Assembly (NCBI RefSeq): GCF_027409185.1
Contig: NC_084463.1
Location: forward strand, 160,061,869 to 160,125,868
Source of the DNA: Cynocephalus volans
Lineage: Eukaryota; Chordata; Mammalia; Dermoptera; Cynocephalidae
Length of the DNA: 64,000 nucleotides
Reading direction: 5' to 3'
Program-made: the position numbers and the translations under genes
Shown here: positions 24,234-34,752 of the stretch, piece after piece
Layout: each line of letters begins with the position of its first letter
Numbering within the stretch: the stretch's first letter is position 1
Notes under the pieces: model-generated
What the model saw: the letters and a program-made list of their open reading frames with translations, nothing else
Databases searched by the model: none
Told to the model about the DNA's origin: nothing

Positions 24234-24559
24234 GACGAATGTGCAAATAACCATTCTAATAATGAGAAAGGCCACAGCTGTGACCGTCCCAGGGGGCAGT
24301 TATTTTCACTGCATTCTAATTATTTCAGTTTAATTTCCTTTTCGACCCAGGATTTTTATGAGATTATTTTTTAATTACCAAATTAAGATAGTTTGGTCAT
24401 CTTTTTATCATTTCTACTTTTGTTACATCTTGTAGAATATGGCCTTAAAAATCTCTACTTTAAAAAAAAAGTGCAGTTTTCTTTATGGCCAAGTATATAA
24501 TCAATATCTGTAAGTGTTCCAAGGACAAATTAGTAGCCAAGAGTTTGGATATTGGCTAC

Positions 24560-24715
24560 TCCAAGCTCTGTTCGGAGCTCTTTTAAATGTAGTAGCTCAT
24601 TTCATCCTCACAACAATCTTCAGAAATGGATATTATCTCTAATTTATAAATAAGGAAACTAAGGCACAGAATGGTTAAATAAGTACACCAAGGTCACACA
24701 ATCATAGCCTGTACT
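24560..24715 (-). repeat. MIR SINE relic
   Basis: Antisense MIR core: AAGGAAACTAAGGCACAGA followed by CCAAGGTCACACAATCA. Confidence 0.65.
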
Positions 24716-24912
24716 TGTACAAGACTATTTGGACAGGACAGGATTGGGATCCAAGCCATGCCACTTTCTGGCTGCGGGCCATTGAGCAAGCTGTTCCCAG
24801 TCTTCACGCAAGCTGGGGTCCTGCACACATGGGCCAGCCTCAGCCATCCATCAGCTGGCAACTAAGAAGTCATTTAATCTTTCCAAGCTTTAGTTTCTTT
24901 GTCTGTAGAATA

Positions 24913-24992
24913 TGAGGGTACTTCAAAAAATTTGTGGAAGAGTAGGATTAAAAGATAATATGAATATCCGTGTAATTTTTGAAGTGCCCTCC
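24913..24992. mobile_element. 80-bp palindromic MITE (mariner-like)
   Basis: Terminal inverted repeats TGAGGGTACTTCAAAAAATT and GGAGGGCACTTCAAAAATT (the latter read from the other end), flanked on both sides by TA (911-912 and 993-994 of the 24 kb block). Length and TA target suggest a non-autonomous Tc1/mariner element. I cannot name the family. Confidence 0.65.
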
Positions 24993-25590
24993 TATAGACA
25001 ATGACAGTTCCCTACAGGGTACTATGCTGATTCCATGAGATCAGAGAGCACAGCTGGTTTTAATGGGGTATCTCAAACTGCAGGGGTCAGAAATACACAC
25101 AGACTTCAGACAGAGATGCCTCTGATTTTATGTAAGGGTGTGATATAAGCAAAAAGTACATATCTAGCCTTTGCCCACAGTTCCTGGCACAGAGTGTCAA
25201 CCTGAAGCGGAGTAATGGGAGCTGCTGAAGTAGTAGCCAAGTAGGACAGAAGTGTAGGTAGCCTAGAGACCTGGGACTTGCAGGCGAGTTCCCTAACCTT
25301 TGGGGTCTGTGCTAACTCCAGGTAGTTCATGTCAGAATTGAATTATGAGACATCCAGTTGGTGTCAGATAATTGCTGTTAGAATGCACAGCCCCTTCCAT
25401 CTTATCACTGGCATTTTCTTTTATCTCTACACCTGATAGTTCAGAAACCCAAAGCCCCTGGGCAAGATTGAGAGGAAGTACCATCTGGCTAGCTGAGACT
25501 GGAGGGAGGGAATCCGTGGCTGTTGGCTGTTGTATCCAGCCTTTGGAGAGCCCCACACATGATTCCATCACCCAAATTAGGAATGATAAT

Positions 25591-25767
25591 CCCTAGGGCC
25601 GGCCCGTGGCTCACTCGGGAGAGTGTGGTGCTGATAACACCAAAGCCACGGGTTCAGATCCCGTATAGCGATGGCCGATTAACTCACTGGGTGAGCGTGG
25701 TGCTGACAACACCAAGTCAAGGGTTAAGATCCCCTTACTAGTCATCTTTTAGGGGGGAAAAAAAAAA
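25591..25767 (+). repeat. CYN-type SINE dimer with 12-bp TSD
   Basis: Complete dimer; AGGAATGATAAT at 25579-25590 and 25768-25779. Confidence 0.92.
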
Positions 25768-25948
25768 AGGAATGATAATACCTACCATGGAGTGAGCACC
25801 CATGATGCACTAAATTACTACTTTTCATCATTTTTCCCCCTGAAAACCATGTTTATTTACAGTTTCCTATTAAAGCCAATTTGAACCAGGGGGAGAAAAA
25901 TTGTAGATTTTGTGATTTAGGTACAAATTAGAAATTATAGCATAGTAG

Positions 25949-26025
25949 GGCCGGCCCGTGGCTCACTCGGGAGAGTGCGGTGCTGATAACACTAAGGCCA
26001 CGGGTTCGGATCCTTAAAAAAAAAA
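25949..26025 (+). repeat. CYN-type SINE, left unit only, with 19-bp TSD
   Basis: Only the left tRNA-like unit (to GGTTCGGATCC) and an A tail. Perfect 19-bp repeats at 25930-25948 and 26026-26044 show that it inserted in this short form. Confidence 0.92.
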
Positions 26026-26174
26026 AGAAATTATAGCATAGTAGATGTGTGCAAATAACATCTGGTAAAGGACTTGTGTCCAGACTCTCAAAACTCAACA
26101 ATGAGAAAACAAACACTCTATACTTATGTGGATAGGACCAAAAAGAGAGAGAGAACAAACAACTCTATTTTTTA

Positions 26175-26355
26175 TATCATTTTTTTTTCCTTAATTTTAT
26201 TTTGTTGATATACAATGTGGTTGATTATTGTGGCCCATTACCAAAACCCCCCTCCCTCCTCCCTCTCCCCCCTCCCACCCAACAATGTCCTTTCTGTTTG
26301 CTTGTCGTATCAACTTCAAGGAACTGTAGTTGTTATGTCTTCTTCCCACCCACCC

Positions 26356-26392
<37 letters not shown>

Positions 26393-26751
26393 TTATTTAT
26401 TTATTTTTAGCTCCCACCAATAAGTGAGAACATGTGGTATTTCTCTTTCTGTGCCTGACTTGTTTCACTTAATATAATTCTCTCAAGGTCCATCCATATT
26501 GTTGCAAATGGCAGTATTACATTTGTTTTTATATCTGAGTAGTATTCCATTGTGTAGATGTACCACATTTTCCGTATCCACTCATCCGATGATGGACATT
26601 TGGGCTGGTTCCAACTCTTGGCTATTGTAAAGAGTGCTGCGATGAACATTGGGGAACAGGTATACCTTCGACTTGATGATTTCCATTCCTCTGGGTATAT
26701 TCCCAGCAGTGGGATAGCTGGGTCATATGGCAGATCTATCTGCACTTGTTT
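26175..26751 (-). mobile_element. Young 5'-truncated L1, minus strand, 17-bp TSD
   Basis: L1 3'UTR and end of ORF2 on the minus strand, poly(T) at the left. Identical 17-bp repeats (AACAACTCTATTTTTTA) lie at 26158-26174 and 26752-26768. A (GT)n run at 26360-26388 lies in the L1 3'UTR. The sequence closely matches the L1 at 56104, so both belong to one recently active family. Confidence 0.92.
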
Positions 26752-26958
26752 AACAACTCTATTTTTTAAAGGAGGCAAAAGATTTGAACACACACTTCAC
26801 CAAAGATGTGTGGATGGTAAATAAGCACAGGAAAAAATGCTCAACATCATTTGTCACTAGGAAATGCACTTTAAAGCCACTGGAACTCTCTACATTGCTG
26901 GTGAGCACATCTACTTTGGAAAACAGTTTGGCAGTTTCTTAAAAACTTAAACAACATG

Positions 26959-27386
26959 TGTATTAGTCCATTTTGTGTTGCTATAACAGAAATACCTGAG
27001 AGTGGGTAATTTATAAGGAAAAGAGGTTTATTTGGCTTATGATTCTGGGACAGCTGCATCTGGCATGGGCCTCAGGCTGCTTCTACTAATGGTGGAAAGT
27101 GGCAGGCAGCCAGCAGGTACAGGCAGGTCACATGGCGAGAGGAAGCAAGAGAGAGTGGAAGCAAGAGAGAGAAAGCAAGAGAGAGGAGGGGAGGTGCCAG
27201 GATCTTTTAAACAACCAGCTCTCATGGGAGCAATAACTCACTCATTAATCCCCCCTCCCCCAGGGAGAGCATTAATCCATTCATGAGGGATCCGCCCCCA
27301 TGACTCAATCAGTTTCCAACACTGCCACATTGGGGATCAAATATCCACATGAGTTTTGGAGGGGACAGCACATCCAAACTCCATCA
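26959..27386 (-). repeat. 3' LTR of the MaLR element
   Basis: 428 bp; contains the AATAAA of the element and a CT-rich stretch written as GAGA repeats on the plus strand. Confidence 0.83.
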
Positions 27387-28077
27387 TTCCGCCCTTGGCC
27401 CCCCAAAACTCATGTCCCTCCCACATACAAAATACAATCATTCTATCCCAACAGTCCCAAAAGTCTTAGCTTGTTCCAGCACCAACTTAAAAGTCCAAAG
27501 TCTCCTCTGAGACCAAAAGCCAAAGTCCTGCCAACTGTGAACCTGTAAAACGAAACCAAATTTATCTGCTTCCAGGATACAAAGGTGGAACAGACATTGG
27601 GTACACGTTCCCATTCCAAAAGGGAGGAATAGGCTAGAAGAAAGGAGAAACAGGCCCCAAACAAGTCTGAAACCCAGCAGGGCAGACATTAAGTCTTAAA
27701 GCTCCAAAATAATACTTTGACTCCAAGTCCTGCATCCTGGGCACAATGAGGCATCTGGGCCCCCAAAGCCTTGGGCAGCCTCATTCCCACAGCTCTGCCA
27801 GGTGCAGCCCAGTGGGCTGTGCTGGTGCCTGCAGATTTCCAGGCCTGCATTGCATGTTACCACTGGCCCTGCTGTTTGGGGGTCCTGGTGGCATCCCCGC
27901 TGCCTTGGCTCTACTAGACATTTTCCCCGTGGGGGCTCTCTGTGGGGGCTCTGACCCCACATTCCTGCTCAGCATTGCTCTAGTAGATGGCCTCTGCAGT
28001 GGCTCTGCCCCTGCAGCAGACCTCTGCCTGGACTTCCAGGCTTTTCCATACATCCCCTGGAATCTGGGTGGAGGCTG

Positions 28078-28653
28078 CTATGCTTCCACTGCTCTCACAT
28101 CCTGCCAGCCTGCAGACTTAACACAACGTGGACGCCACCAGGGTTTCAGGATACTATTCTCCAGAGCTGCTGCACAAACCACACTTGGGGCTGCTCCCGC
28201 CAGAGCAGCTGGTGCAGGGTGTAGGTCCCAAGGGCAGCTGTGCCCCAGGTCTGTCCTCTGGAACAACTCAGTCCTTCTAGGCCTCAGGGTCTGTGATGAG
28301 TGGGGCACCCTTCCAGACTTCTCAAATGCCTTTAGGGCATTTTTCCCATTGTTCTGGTTATTAGCATCTGGCTGCTTCACCACCAAGATAATGTCCTTAG
28401 TAACTAGTTTGTCTGCTTCGCTCTTGCATTTTTCTCCTGCTGTCTGCTTCTCTACCTCATGGCCAGGCTGCAAATTTTCCAAATGTTTACGCTCTGCTTC
28501 CCTCTTAAATTCTAGCTTTACCTCATGCCTTTGCTGCCATAACTCAGAATAGGCTGCTAAAACTAACCATGCAGCTTCCTTAATGCTTTGTTGCTTAGAA
28601 ATTTCTTCCGCCAAGCATTCTGGTTCACAACTCTTAAGTCCCACCTTCTGCAA
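28078..28653 (-). pseudogene. Remnant internal reading frame of the MaLR element (gag-like)
   Basis: A 191-codon open stretch on the element strand, rich in Lys, Glu and Gln with a likely helical N-terminal half. MaLR interiors usually keep only a gag-derived frame, and position and orientation agree. I see no zinc knuckle, protease or polymerase motif. Probably non-functional; a chance opening is possible. Confidence 0.4.
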
Positions 28654-28972
28654 AGTCTAAGGGCACGGACACAATGCAGCCAAGTTCCTTGCAATGGTGT
28701 AGCAAGGTTTATCTTTTGTCCGATTCTCGATAAGTTTCTTATTTCTATCTGAGACCTCATCATCCACATGGTCTTTAGTGTCCACATTTCTATCAACATT
28801 CTGGTTACAACCATTTAACCAGTCTCTAAAATGTTCTAAACTTTCCCTCATCCTTTTGTCTTCTTCCAAGTCCTCCAAACTCCTCTAACCTTTGCCCATT
28901 ACCCAGTTCCAAAGCTGCATCCACACTTTCAGGTATCTATATAGCAACACCCCACTCCTCAGTACCAATTTT

Positions 28973-29394
28973 TGTTTTAGTCCGTTCTGTGTTGCTATAA
29001 CAGAAATACCTGAGACTGGGTAATTTATAAGGAAAAGAGGTTTATTTGGCTTACGATTCTGGGACAGCTGCATCTGGCACAGGCCTCAGGCTGCTTCTAC
29101 TCATGGCAGAAAGTGGCAGGCAGCTGGCAGATACAGGCAGGTCACATGGCGAGAGGAAGCAAGAAAGAGTGGAAGCAAGAGAGAGAGAGGAGGTGCCAGG
29201 GTCTTTTAAACAACCAGCTCACACGGTAACTAATCAAGCGAGAACTCACTCATTAATCCCCCCTCCCCCAGGGAGAGCATGAATCCATTCATGAGAGATC
29301 TGCCCCCATGACTCAATCAGTTTCCAACACTGCCACAATGGGGATCAAATTTCCACATGAGTTTTGGAGGGGACAACATATCCAAACTCCATCA
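28973..29394 (-). repeat. 5' LTR of the MaLR element
   Basis: 422 bp, aligned end to end with the 3' LTR. Just inside it on the element strand comes TTGGTACTGAGGAGTGGGG, the expected position of a primer-binding region. Confidence 0.83.
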
Positions 29395-29399
29395 ACATG

Positions 29400-30011
29400 C
29401 TATAGTTTGGGTGTGTCCTTCAAAAGTTCATGTGTTGGAAACTCGATCCCCACTGTAACAGTGTTAAGGGGCTGGGAAATCCAATTATGGTATTTGAAAG
29501 GTGGGGCCTTTAAGAGGTGACTGGATCATGAGGACTATGCTCTTGTGAATGGATTGATCCATTTATGGAATAATGAGTCCTCATGGATGTGGACTGGTGG
29601 CTTTATAAGGAGAGCACATGTAAGTGCTCTTGCCATTCTCGCCTTGTGATACCCTGCCTTGCCACAGGCCTCTGGATTTCCCAACAAGAAGAGGGCCCTC
29701 ACCAGAAGTGTCCTACCTTGGACTTCCCAGCCTCTGAAACTGTAAGAAATAAAATACATTTTCTTATAAATTACCCAGTTTCAAGGGCTGGCCCGTGGCT
29801 CACTTGGGAGAGTGCAGTGCTGATAACACCAAGGCCAAGGGTTCGGATCCCTATATAGGGATGGCTGGTTCACTCACTTGGGAGAGCGTGGTGCTGACAA
29901 CACCAAAGCCAAGGGTTAAGATCCCCTTACCGGTCATCTTTAAAAAACAACAACAACAACAAACCCAGTTTCAGGTATTCTGTTAAAAGCAACAGAAAAA
30001 GGACTAATACA
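29400..30011 (+). mobile_element. MLT1-type LTR split by the MaLR element
   Basis: Plus-strand LTR (TG + CTATAGTTTGGGTGTGTCC ... GGACTAATACA). Its first two bases, TG, lie at 26957-26958; the MaLR element inserted right after them. The LTR's own 5-bp repeat CAACA is at 26952-26956 and 30012-30016. It also hosts a SINE at 29784-29962. Confidence 0.78.
29784..29962 (+). repeat. CYN-type SINE dimer, 11-bp TSD
   Basis: Dimer inserted in the MLT1-type LTR; ACCCAGTTTCA at 29773-29783 and 29963-29973. A tail is (CAA)n-interrupted. Confidence 0.9.
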
Positions 30012-30500
30012 CAACATGTACCATGTGACTCAGCCATTCCACTACAAAGTATTTACCTAAGAGAAATGAAAGTAAATATCCAACAATGACATGTATATGA
30101 ATGTTCATAGCAGCTTTATTTGTAATAGTTCAAAACTGGAAACAGGCAAAATGTCCATCAACAGGTGACTAGCTAAACAAACTGAGATACATCCATACAA
30201 TGAAATGCTACTTCGCAGTGAAAAGGAATGAACTATTAATACATGCAACATCATGGATGACTCTCAGAGTAATTATGTTTAGTGAAAGAAGCCAGACTAA
30301 AATACATACTGCATGACTGTAAATTCTAGCAAACGAAAATCTATAGTGACAGGAGATCTGTGGTTACTTGGGGATGGGAGGCAAGGAGTGAGGGATTACC
30401 AAGGGGTACAAAGAAACTTCTGGAAGTGGTGGCAATGTTCATTATCTTTACTGTGATAATGGTTTCATGGATGTATATGTATGTCAAAAGTCATCAGATA

Positions 30501-30673
30501 GATAAGGACCAGCCTGTGGCTCACTCAGGAGAGTGTGGTGCTGATAACACCAAGGCCACGGGTTCGGATCCCTATATAGGGATGGCCAGTTAGCTCACTT
30601 GAGAGAGCGTGGTGCTGACAACACCAAGCCAAGGGTTAAGATCCCCTTACCGGTCATCTTTAAAAAAAAAAAG
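30501..30673 (+). repeat. CYN-type SINE dimer, 15-bp TSD
   Basis: Dimer in the old L1; AAAAGTCATCAGATA at 30486-30500 and 30674-30688. Confidence 0.91.
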
Positions 30674-30935
30674 AAAAGTCATCAGATAGTACATTTTTAA
30701 TATATGCAGCTTATTGTATGCCAATTATACCTCAATAAAGCTGTTTTAAATAAAAATAGAAGACAGCAACTGCAGGGCAAGGGCTCTGCCCATAGTTCTG
30801 TGCAGAACACTGGCGTCATTCCTCTCCACTTGGCTTCGTCATCAAGGAAACAATTGTCCTAGTTTTTGTTTTCAATCCATTATAGAGTTTTATTTTTGAG
30901 TGATTACTCTTCAATATTTAAAATTAGGGCTGGCT

Positions 30936-31124
30936 TGGGCCGGCCCGTGGCTCACTCGGTAGAGTGCGGTGCTGATAACACCAAGGCCACAGGTTCGGAT
31001 CCTATATAGGGATGGCCGGTTTGCTCACTGGCTGAGCATGGTGCTGACAACACCAAGCCAAGGGTTGAGATCCCCTTACCGGTCATCTTTTTAAAAAAAT
31101 AAATAAATAAAAAATAAAATAAAT
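30936..31124 (+). repeat. CYN-type SINE dimer inserted into another SINE
   Basis: Full dimer with an A/T-rich (AAAT)n tail. The 16-bp repeat AAAATTAGGGCTGGCT at 30920-30935 and 31125-31140 includes the first bases of the host SINE monomer. Confidence 0.9.
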
Positions 31125-31129
31125 AAAAT

Positions 31130-31220
31130 TAGGGCTGGCTGGTTAGCTCCGTTGGTTAGTGGGGTGCTGATAACACCAAGGTCAAGGGTTCGGATCCCCT
31201 AGCAGGGCAGCCACCAAAAA
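31130..31220 (+). repeat. tRNA-Ile-derived SINE monomer (host of the nested dimer)
   Basis: AGGGCTGGCTGGTTAGCTCC ... GGGTTCGGATCCCC ... GCAGCCACC and an A tail. Its 5' end was duplicated when the dimer at 30936 inserted. Confidence 0.85.
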
Positions 31221-31407
31221 AATAAATAAAATAAAAAGATGTGTAGCCCCTTATGTGAGTTGGGAACTGAGTCATAAATTGACCGCCTGTGAACCTACCA
31301 CTGAACCGGAGAGCCAAGAAATCATCAATACCTTTACAAATTTCTGTGGTCCTTCTTTATCCCATCCCCCATGCCCCTCAGAGGGGCCACCATCTTGAAT
31401 TTTATAC

Positions 31408-31517
31408 TTTTCCTCCCCCCCCCTTTTTTGGCTGCTGGCCAGTACAAGGATCTGGACCCTTGTCCTTCGTGTTATCAACACCACACTGAGCTAACCAATT
31501 AACTAACCGGCCAGCTC
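31408..31517 (-). repeat. tRNA-Ile-derived SINE monomer
   Basis: Antisense: T/C-rich start, GGCTGCTGGCCAGTACAAGG, ending AACTAACCGGCCAGCTCCC. Confidence 0.85.
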
Positions 31518-32084
31518 CCTTCCCTTGATTTTTAACAGAATTTTAACACATGTACATGTACTGCCAAACGATTTAGCTTTGCTTGTTTTTAAGCTTTATA
31601 AAATTCCATCATACTGTGTGTAGTTTTATGCAATTTACCGTTTTAATTTATCTCTAAGATTCATCTATTGTTACGTTATGTATACTACGGCATTTTCAGT
31701 CCTCTCAACAGCCCTGCAGTGGGCTGAGGATGTGGTATACCCGGGGAAAGTAAAGATCTGCAAGATTGGTGATTCCCCCAGTCAAGGGGCCACACTCCAG
31801 GGCCTCCTGTACACATTACGTTCATTCCTTTGTGAATGAGCGCCTCCTGTGCACCAGGCAGCGAGCAGGTGCTGTACATGCTACAGGGAACATGGCACAT
31901 CCCCTGCCATCCTGAAGCGCACGTAATGGCTCTCCCTTGAACATCACTGCCAGAAGGACTCCGAACATCCTGGGGTGCCTATGTCTCTTCTACTTATCTG
32001 GAAGAATGGCTTAAAGAGGCTGGCTGACCCATCCCATATATTTCCATCCATGGAGGACAATTTGACATCACCATGACAAATGCT

Positions 32085-32590
32085 GCCACCTGTGACCCAG
32101 CAATACTAGTTCCAGGAATTTATCCTATAGAAACACTTGAATATATACATAGGGGCACTGGTATAAGAATATGTATTGCAGTGTTGTCTGTAATATCAAA
32201 GTCATAGAAACGACTTAAACTTCTGTTAATAGGGATCTAATTACAGTTCATTAACGTTAGTTACGGAAAACGCATAAAATGTAATACCACTAGTTATAAA
32301 AAATAAAGGAGAACATTGATCATGGAAAGATCTCCAGGATATATTTTAAAAGGGCAAGGTGAAGACAATATGTGGAATGTGTTACCACGTGTATAAAAAA
32401 GAGGAAAGAATAAAATATACCAAATTGCTTAAATATGCATAAATACTTCTAGAAGGGTTCATAAGTAACTGAGACCTAGGTGGCTGGGGGACCAGGTAAG
32501 AGGAAGACTTCCATTATATCTCTTTTGTATTTAGTAAAATTATATACCATGGGCAAGAGCTACCTATTAAAAAATACATAAATACAATTT
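32085..32590 (+). mobile_element. Old L1 3' fragment
   Basis: TGTGACCCAGCAATACTAGT, CCTATAGAAACACTTG and the later TTTTTAGTAAAATTAT-like tail resemble an L1M 3' end in plus orientation. Diverged. Confidence 0.6.
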
Positions 32591-34254
32591 AAAGTTTTGG
32601 CCTTTCCGTGCACATTCCCTGGCGTTTTGGCCTTTCTTTGGCTTGTGGCCTGCTTTTGCTGGCAGCAAACATTTTATCAGAGGCCCTTGCTTTTCACAGG
32701 CACCCCACTTTGGCACATCACACTGACACACCCAAGCCCCTTTTTGGGACAGAATCTGAGGGCTGGGGCAGGCTGCCAGAAGGCGGCGCTGTCTGCTGCC
32801 TGCTGCTCTGTGGGAGGAGGCCAGCCCTCCCAGAGTGCCTGGGATCAGGGGCCTCTGCTGAGTGGGCGCTCACCTCCCTGCCTGCACCCCCAACATACCC
32901 CCAAGAAATCTGGAAAACCCAAGGTTAGGAATTCACTGTATATCCTTATCACTCCCCCCATGTGGCCCATCAGATGCCATCCAGGCAGGCACACACCTTC
33001 AGAATTTGGAAGTTGCCTCTTGCTTTCCTTTGGGTCTCCAGGGGAACATGGGTGTGAACGCCTGGTACACAAGAGGTGCAGCCCCTCCCCTGATCTGGCT
33101 TCCCATTTCAGCCAAGAAACCTTCCTGGTCACTGGGAAGAGTCAGAGCAGCCAGGTCTCTGCTGGAGGGCAGACAGGGGGACAGTGTGACACTCGTAGGT
33201 GCCACTGAGTCTACTCACATGAGCTGCCATCTACCCACCACCCACCCACTCACCCTTCATTCATTTAGCAAGTGTTTACCGACGGCCCAGCAGGTGGAGA
33301 GAAGTTCTTGTCCAAACACTAGCTTTGGATGTTGGAAGGGTGGTCATGGGGCCAAACTTGACCTGATCCCTAGGCCTTTGCTCAAGCTCTTCCCTCAGAT
33401 CTTCCTGCCCTCTGCAGGCCTGGGCCTGCCTGCAGACCCAGCCCTCCTTCAAGGCCAGCTCTCAGCCTGCTTCCTTGGCCTCACCTGCCCAAAGGCTCTG
33501 GTCAACAGCAGCCTGTCAGTACCTGGGGCAGCAGGGGACATGTGAGGACAGCAACGGAAAGCACAAGATCAGCCTCAGGAGGACAGATGTGCCCTGGGAT
33601 GCAGGCTCCAGCAAGGGGTACGGCCCCTCCTCAAGAGCTGGCCCATATCTTGGCAGCAACCCCAGGGCCTGGCACCAAGGAGGCCCTCTGGGAGTGTCTG
33701 TCAAGTGGACCCAGTCTAATCTTCCCAAAGACTAACCTGCAGTCTAACCTGATGACCAGCTGTATTCCGTTGTTCTGGGCATGACCAGGGATACTGCTAC
33801 CTTGGCAGTCGGTGAGAGTCTGGGAGGCAGCCCCAGGCCTGGATGGGGCGCAGGTCATGGCAGCTATCATCTCCACAGGCATCAGCCTCCCTGGGAACGG
33901 AACAGCCTAATCGACTGGCCCCTCCTGGTCCCTTCCACCCAGTGAGATCCCACATGGGGCAGGGATGTCCCAGATGAGAGTCTCTCTGTTCAGGCCCTCC
34001 TCATCTGCATGAGTCTTTGGGGTGCCAAACTACAATGCAGTCACGAACTGCAAAGCTGAGGGCTAGTTCTCGGCAGGGGAGCCCAAAAAGATAAAGTAGA
34101 CCTGAGATGGTTGCTGGGGGCCACCGGCCTCCCGTCACTTCTGCCTGGCTTCCCCAAAAACATGGGCAGCCCCACCCTTCCATGGAGCCCACAAAAAGGG
34201 AGGGAAGGAGGGAGATGAGGCAGTGGGCTCAGCTACCCCCACCCAAAGGGACCA

Positions 34255-34664
34255 GTGGAGTAAAACAAACCAGCTTTAATACCAATATAGTTCTCTCTTT
34301 TAAATACCATGTTCTCCAGGACAGAGAGCAGGGGTGGGCTCCTGGCAGAACGGGTGGAAAGAAACATGGAACAAAATGGAATGGATCAGCTGTGGCCACC
34401 CACATCCTGCCCAGGGCCCCCTGCCACGGGGCACTAGGCACTGTGCTGTCGCCAGGGGAGGGGAGGTGACAGCAGCTTCCTGTGGTCCAGTTATTGCAGA
34501 GGCGTGGGTGGGCTCCCCTCCCCTCCCCAGCCCCAAAACACTTCTCAGGATGAGTTCTGCCCTTCTGCCCAGCAGAACTGGAGCCTGGTCTCCTCTGATC
34601 TGGAAGGGCCCCTTCTGCTAAGGCATGCAGGCGGGTGGGGGCTGCCACTGGCCAGGCCCAGTGC
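34255..34664 (-). other. MAP4K2: MAP4K2 3'UTR with ATTAAA poly(A) signal
   Basis: About 410 nt from the stop to a predicted cleavage site beyond ATTAAA at 34280-34275. No AATAAA lies closer. Confidence 0.6.
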
Positions 34665-34752
34665 TCAGTAACTGCTCTGATGGCCCGTGAGAATGTAGAG
34701 GTTGCTGTGCGCCCCCGGGTTCTCAGTGGGAATGCTCTCCAGGATGATGTCT
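34665..34752 (-). CDS. MAP4K2: MAP4K2 coding exon 32 (last)
   Basis: (R)[20 protein letters not shown]...LTGHQSSY and stop TGA; phase 2 in. Confidence 0.96.

Larger units (their letters stand above)
26959..29394 (-). mobile_element. MaLR-type LTR retrotransposon, both LTRs, 5-bp TSD
   Basis: Two related LTRs in the same (minus) orientation, 26959-27386 and 28973-29394, flank about 1.6 kb. The whole is bounded by ACATG at 26954-26958 and 29395-29399, the 5-bp duplication typical of ERVL-MaLR elements. LTR ends (TGATGG... to ...CTAATACA on the minus strand) and a TTATAAATTACCC block indicate the MST/THE1 group. The LTRs differ at a few dozen positions and small indels, so this is an old insertion. 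No polymerase-like reading frame is seen in the interior. Confidence 0.85.
26045..30770 (+). mobile_element. Old L1M 3' end, host of the nested stack
   Basis: Diverged L1 in plus orientation in three main pieces: about 26045-26157, 26769-26951 and 30017-30770. They read as one sequence (GGTAAAGGACTTGTGTCCAG; AAAAGATTTGAACACACACT; GTTCATAGCAGCTTTATTTG; ACCTCAATAAAGCTG end). The gaps are filled by later insertions, annotated individually. Confidence 0.8.
21061..34254. other. SF1-MAP4K2 intergenic region
   Basis: No host gene is supported. From 21.2 to 32.6 kb it is mostly transposons, annotated separately. From 32.6 to 34.25 kb it is GC-rich unique sequence. Open frames of 203 and 227 codons at 32597-33545 overlap one another in different frames and show no domain, so I leave them out. 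Confidence 0.65.

Noticed and set aside
22620-24240. CRISPR-like spacing of repeats
   Set aside because: Repeats are dispersed SINEs of both orientations with TSDs in a vertebrate genome, not an array.
27746-28552. 268-codon plus-strand open frame
   Set aside because: It lies antisense to the MaLR interior, whose own strand is minus; no domain seen.
32597-33545. Open frames of 203 and 227 codons downstream of MAP4K2
   Set aside because: They overlap in different frames, no family is recognisable, and GC-rich unique DNA easily gives such lengths.
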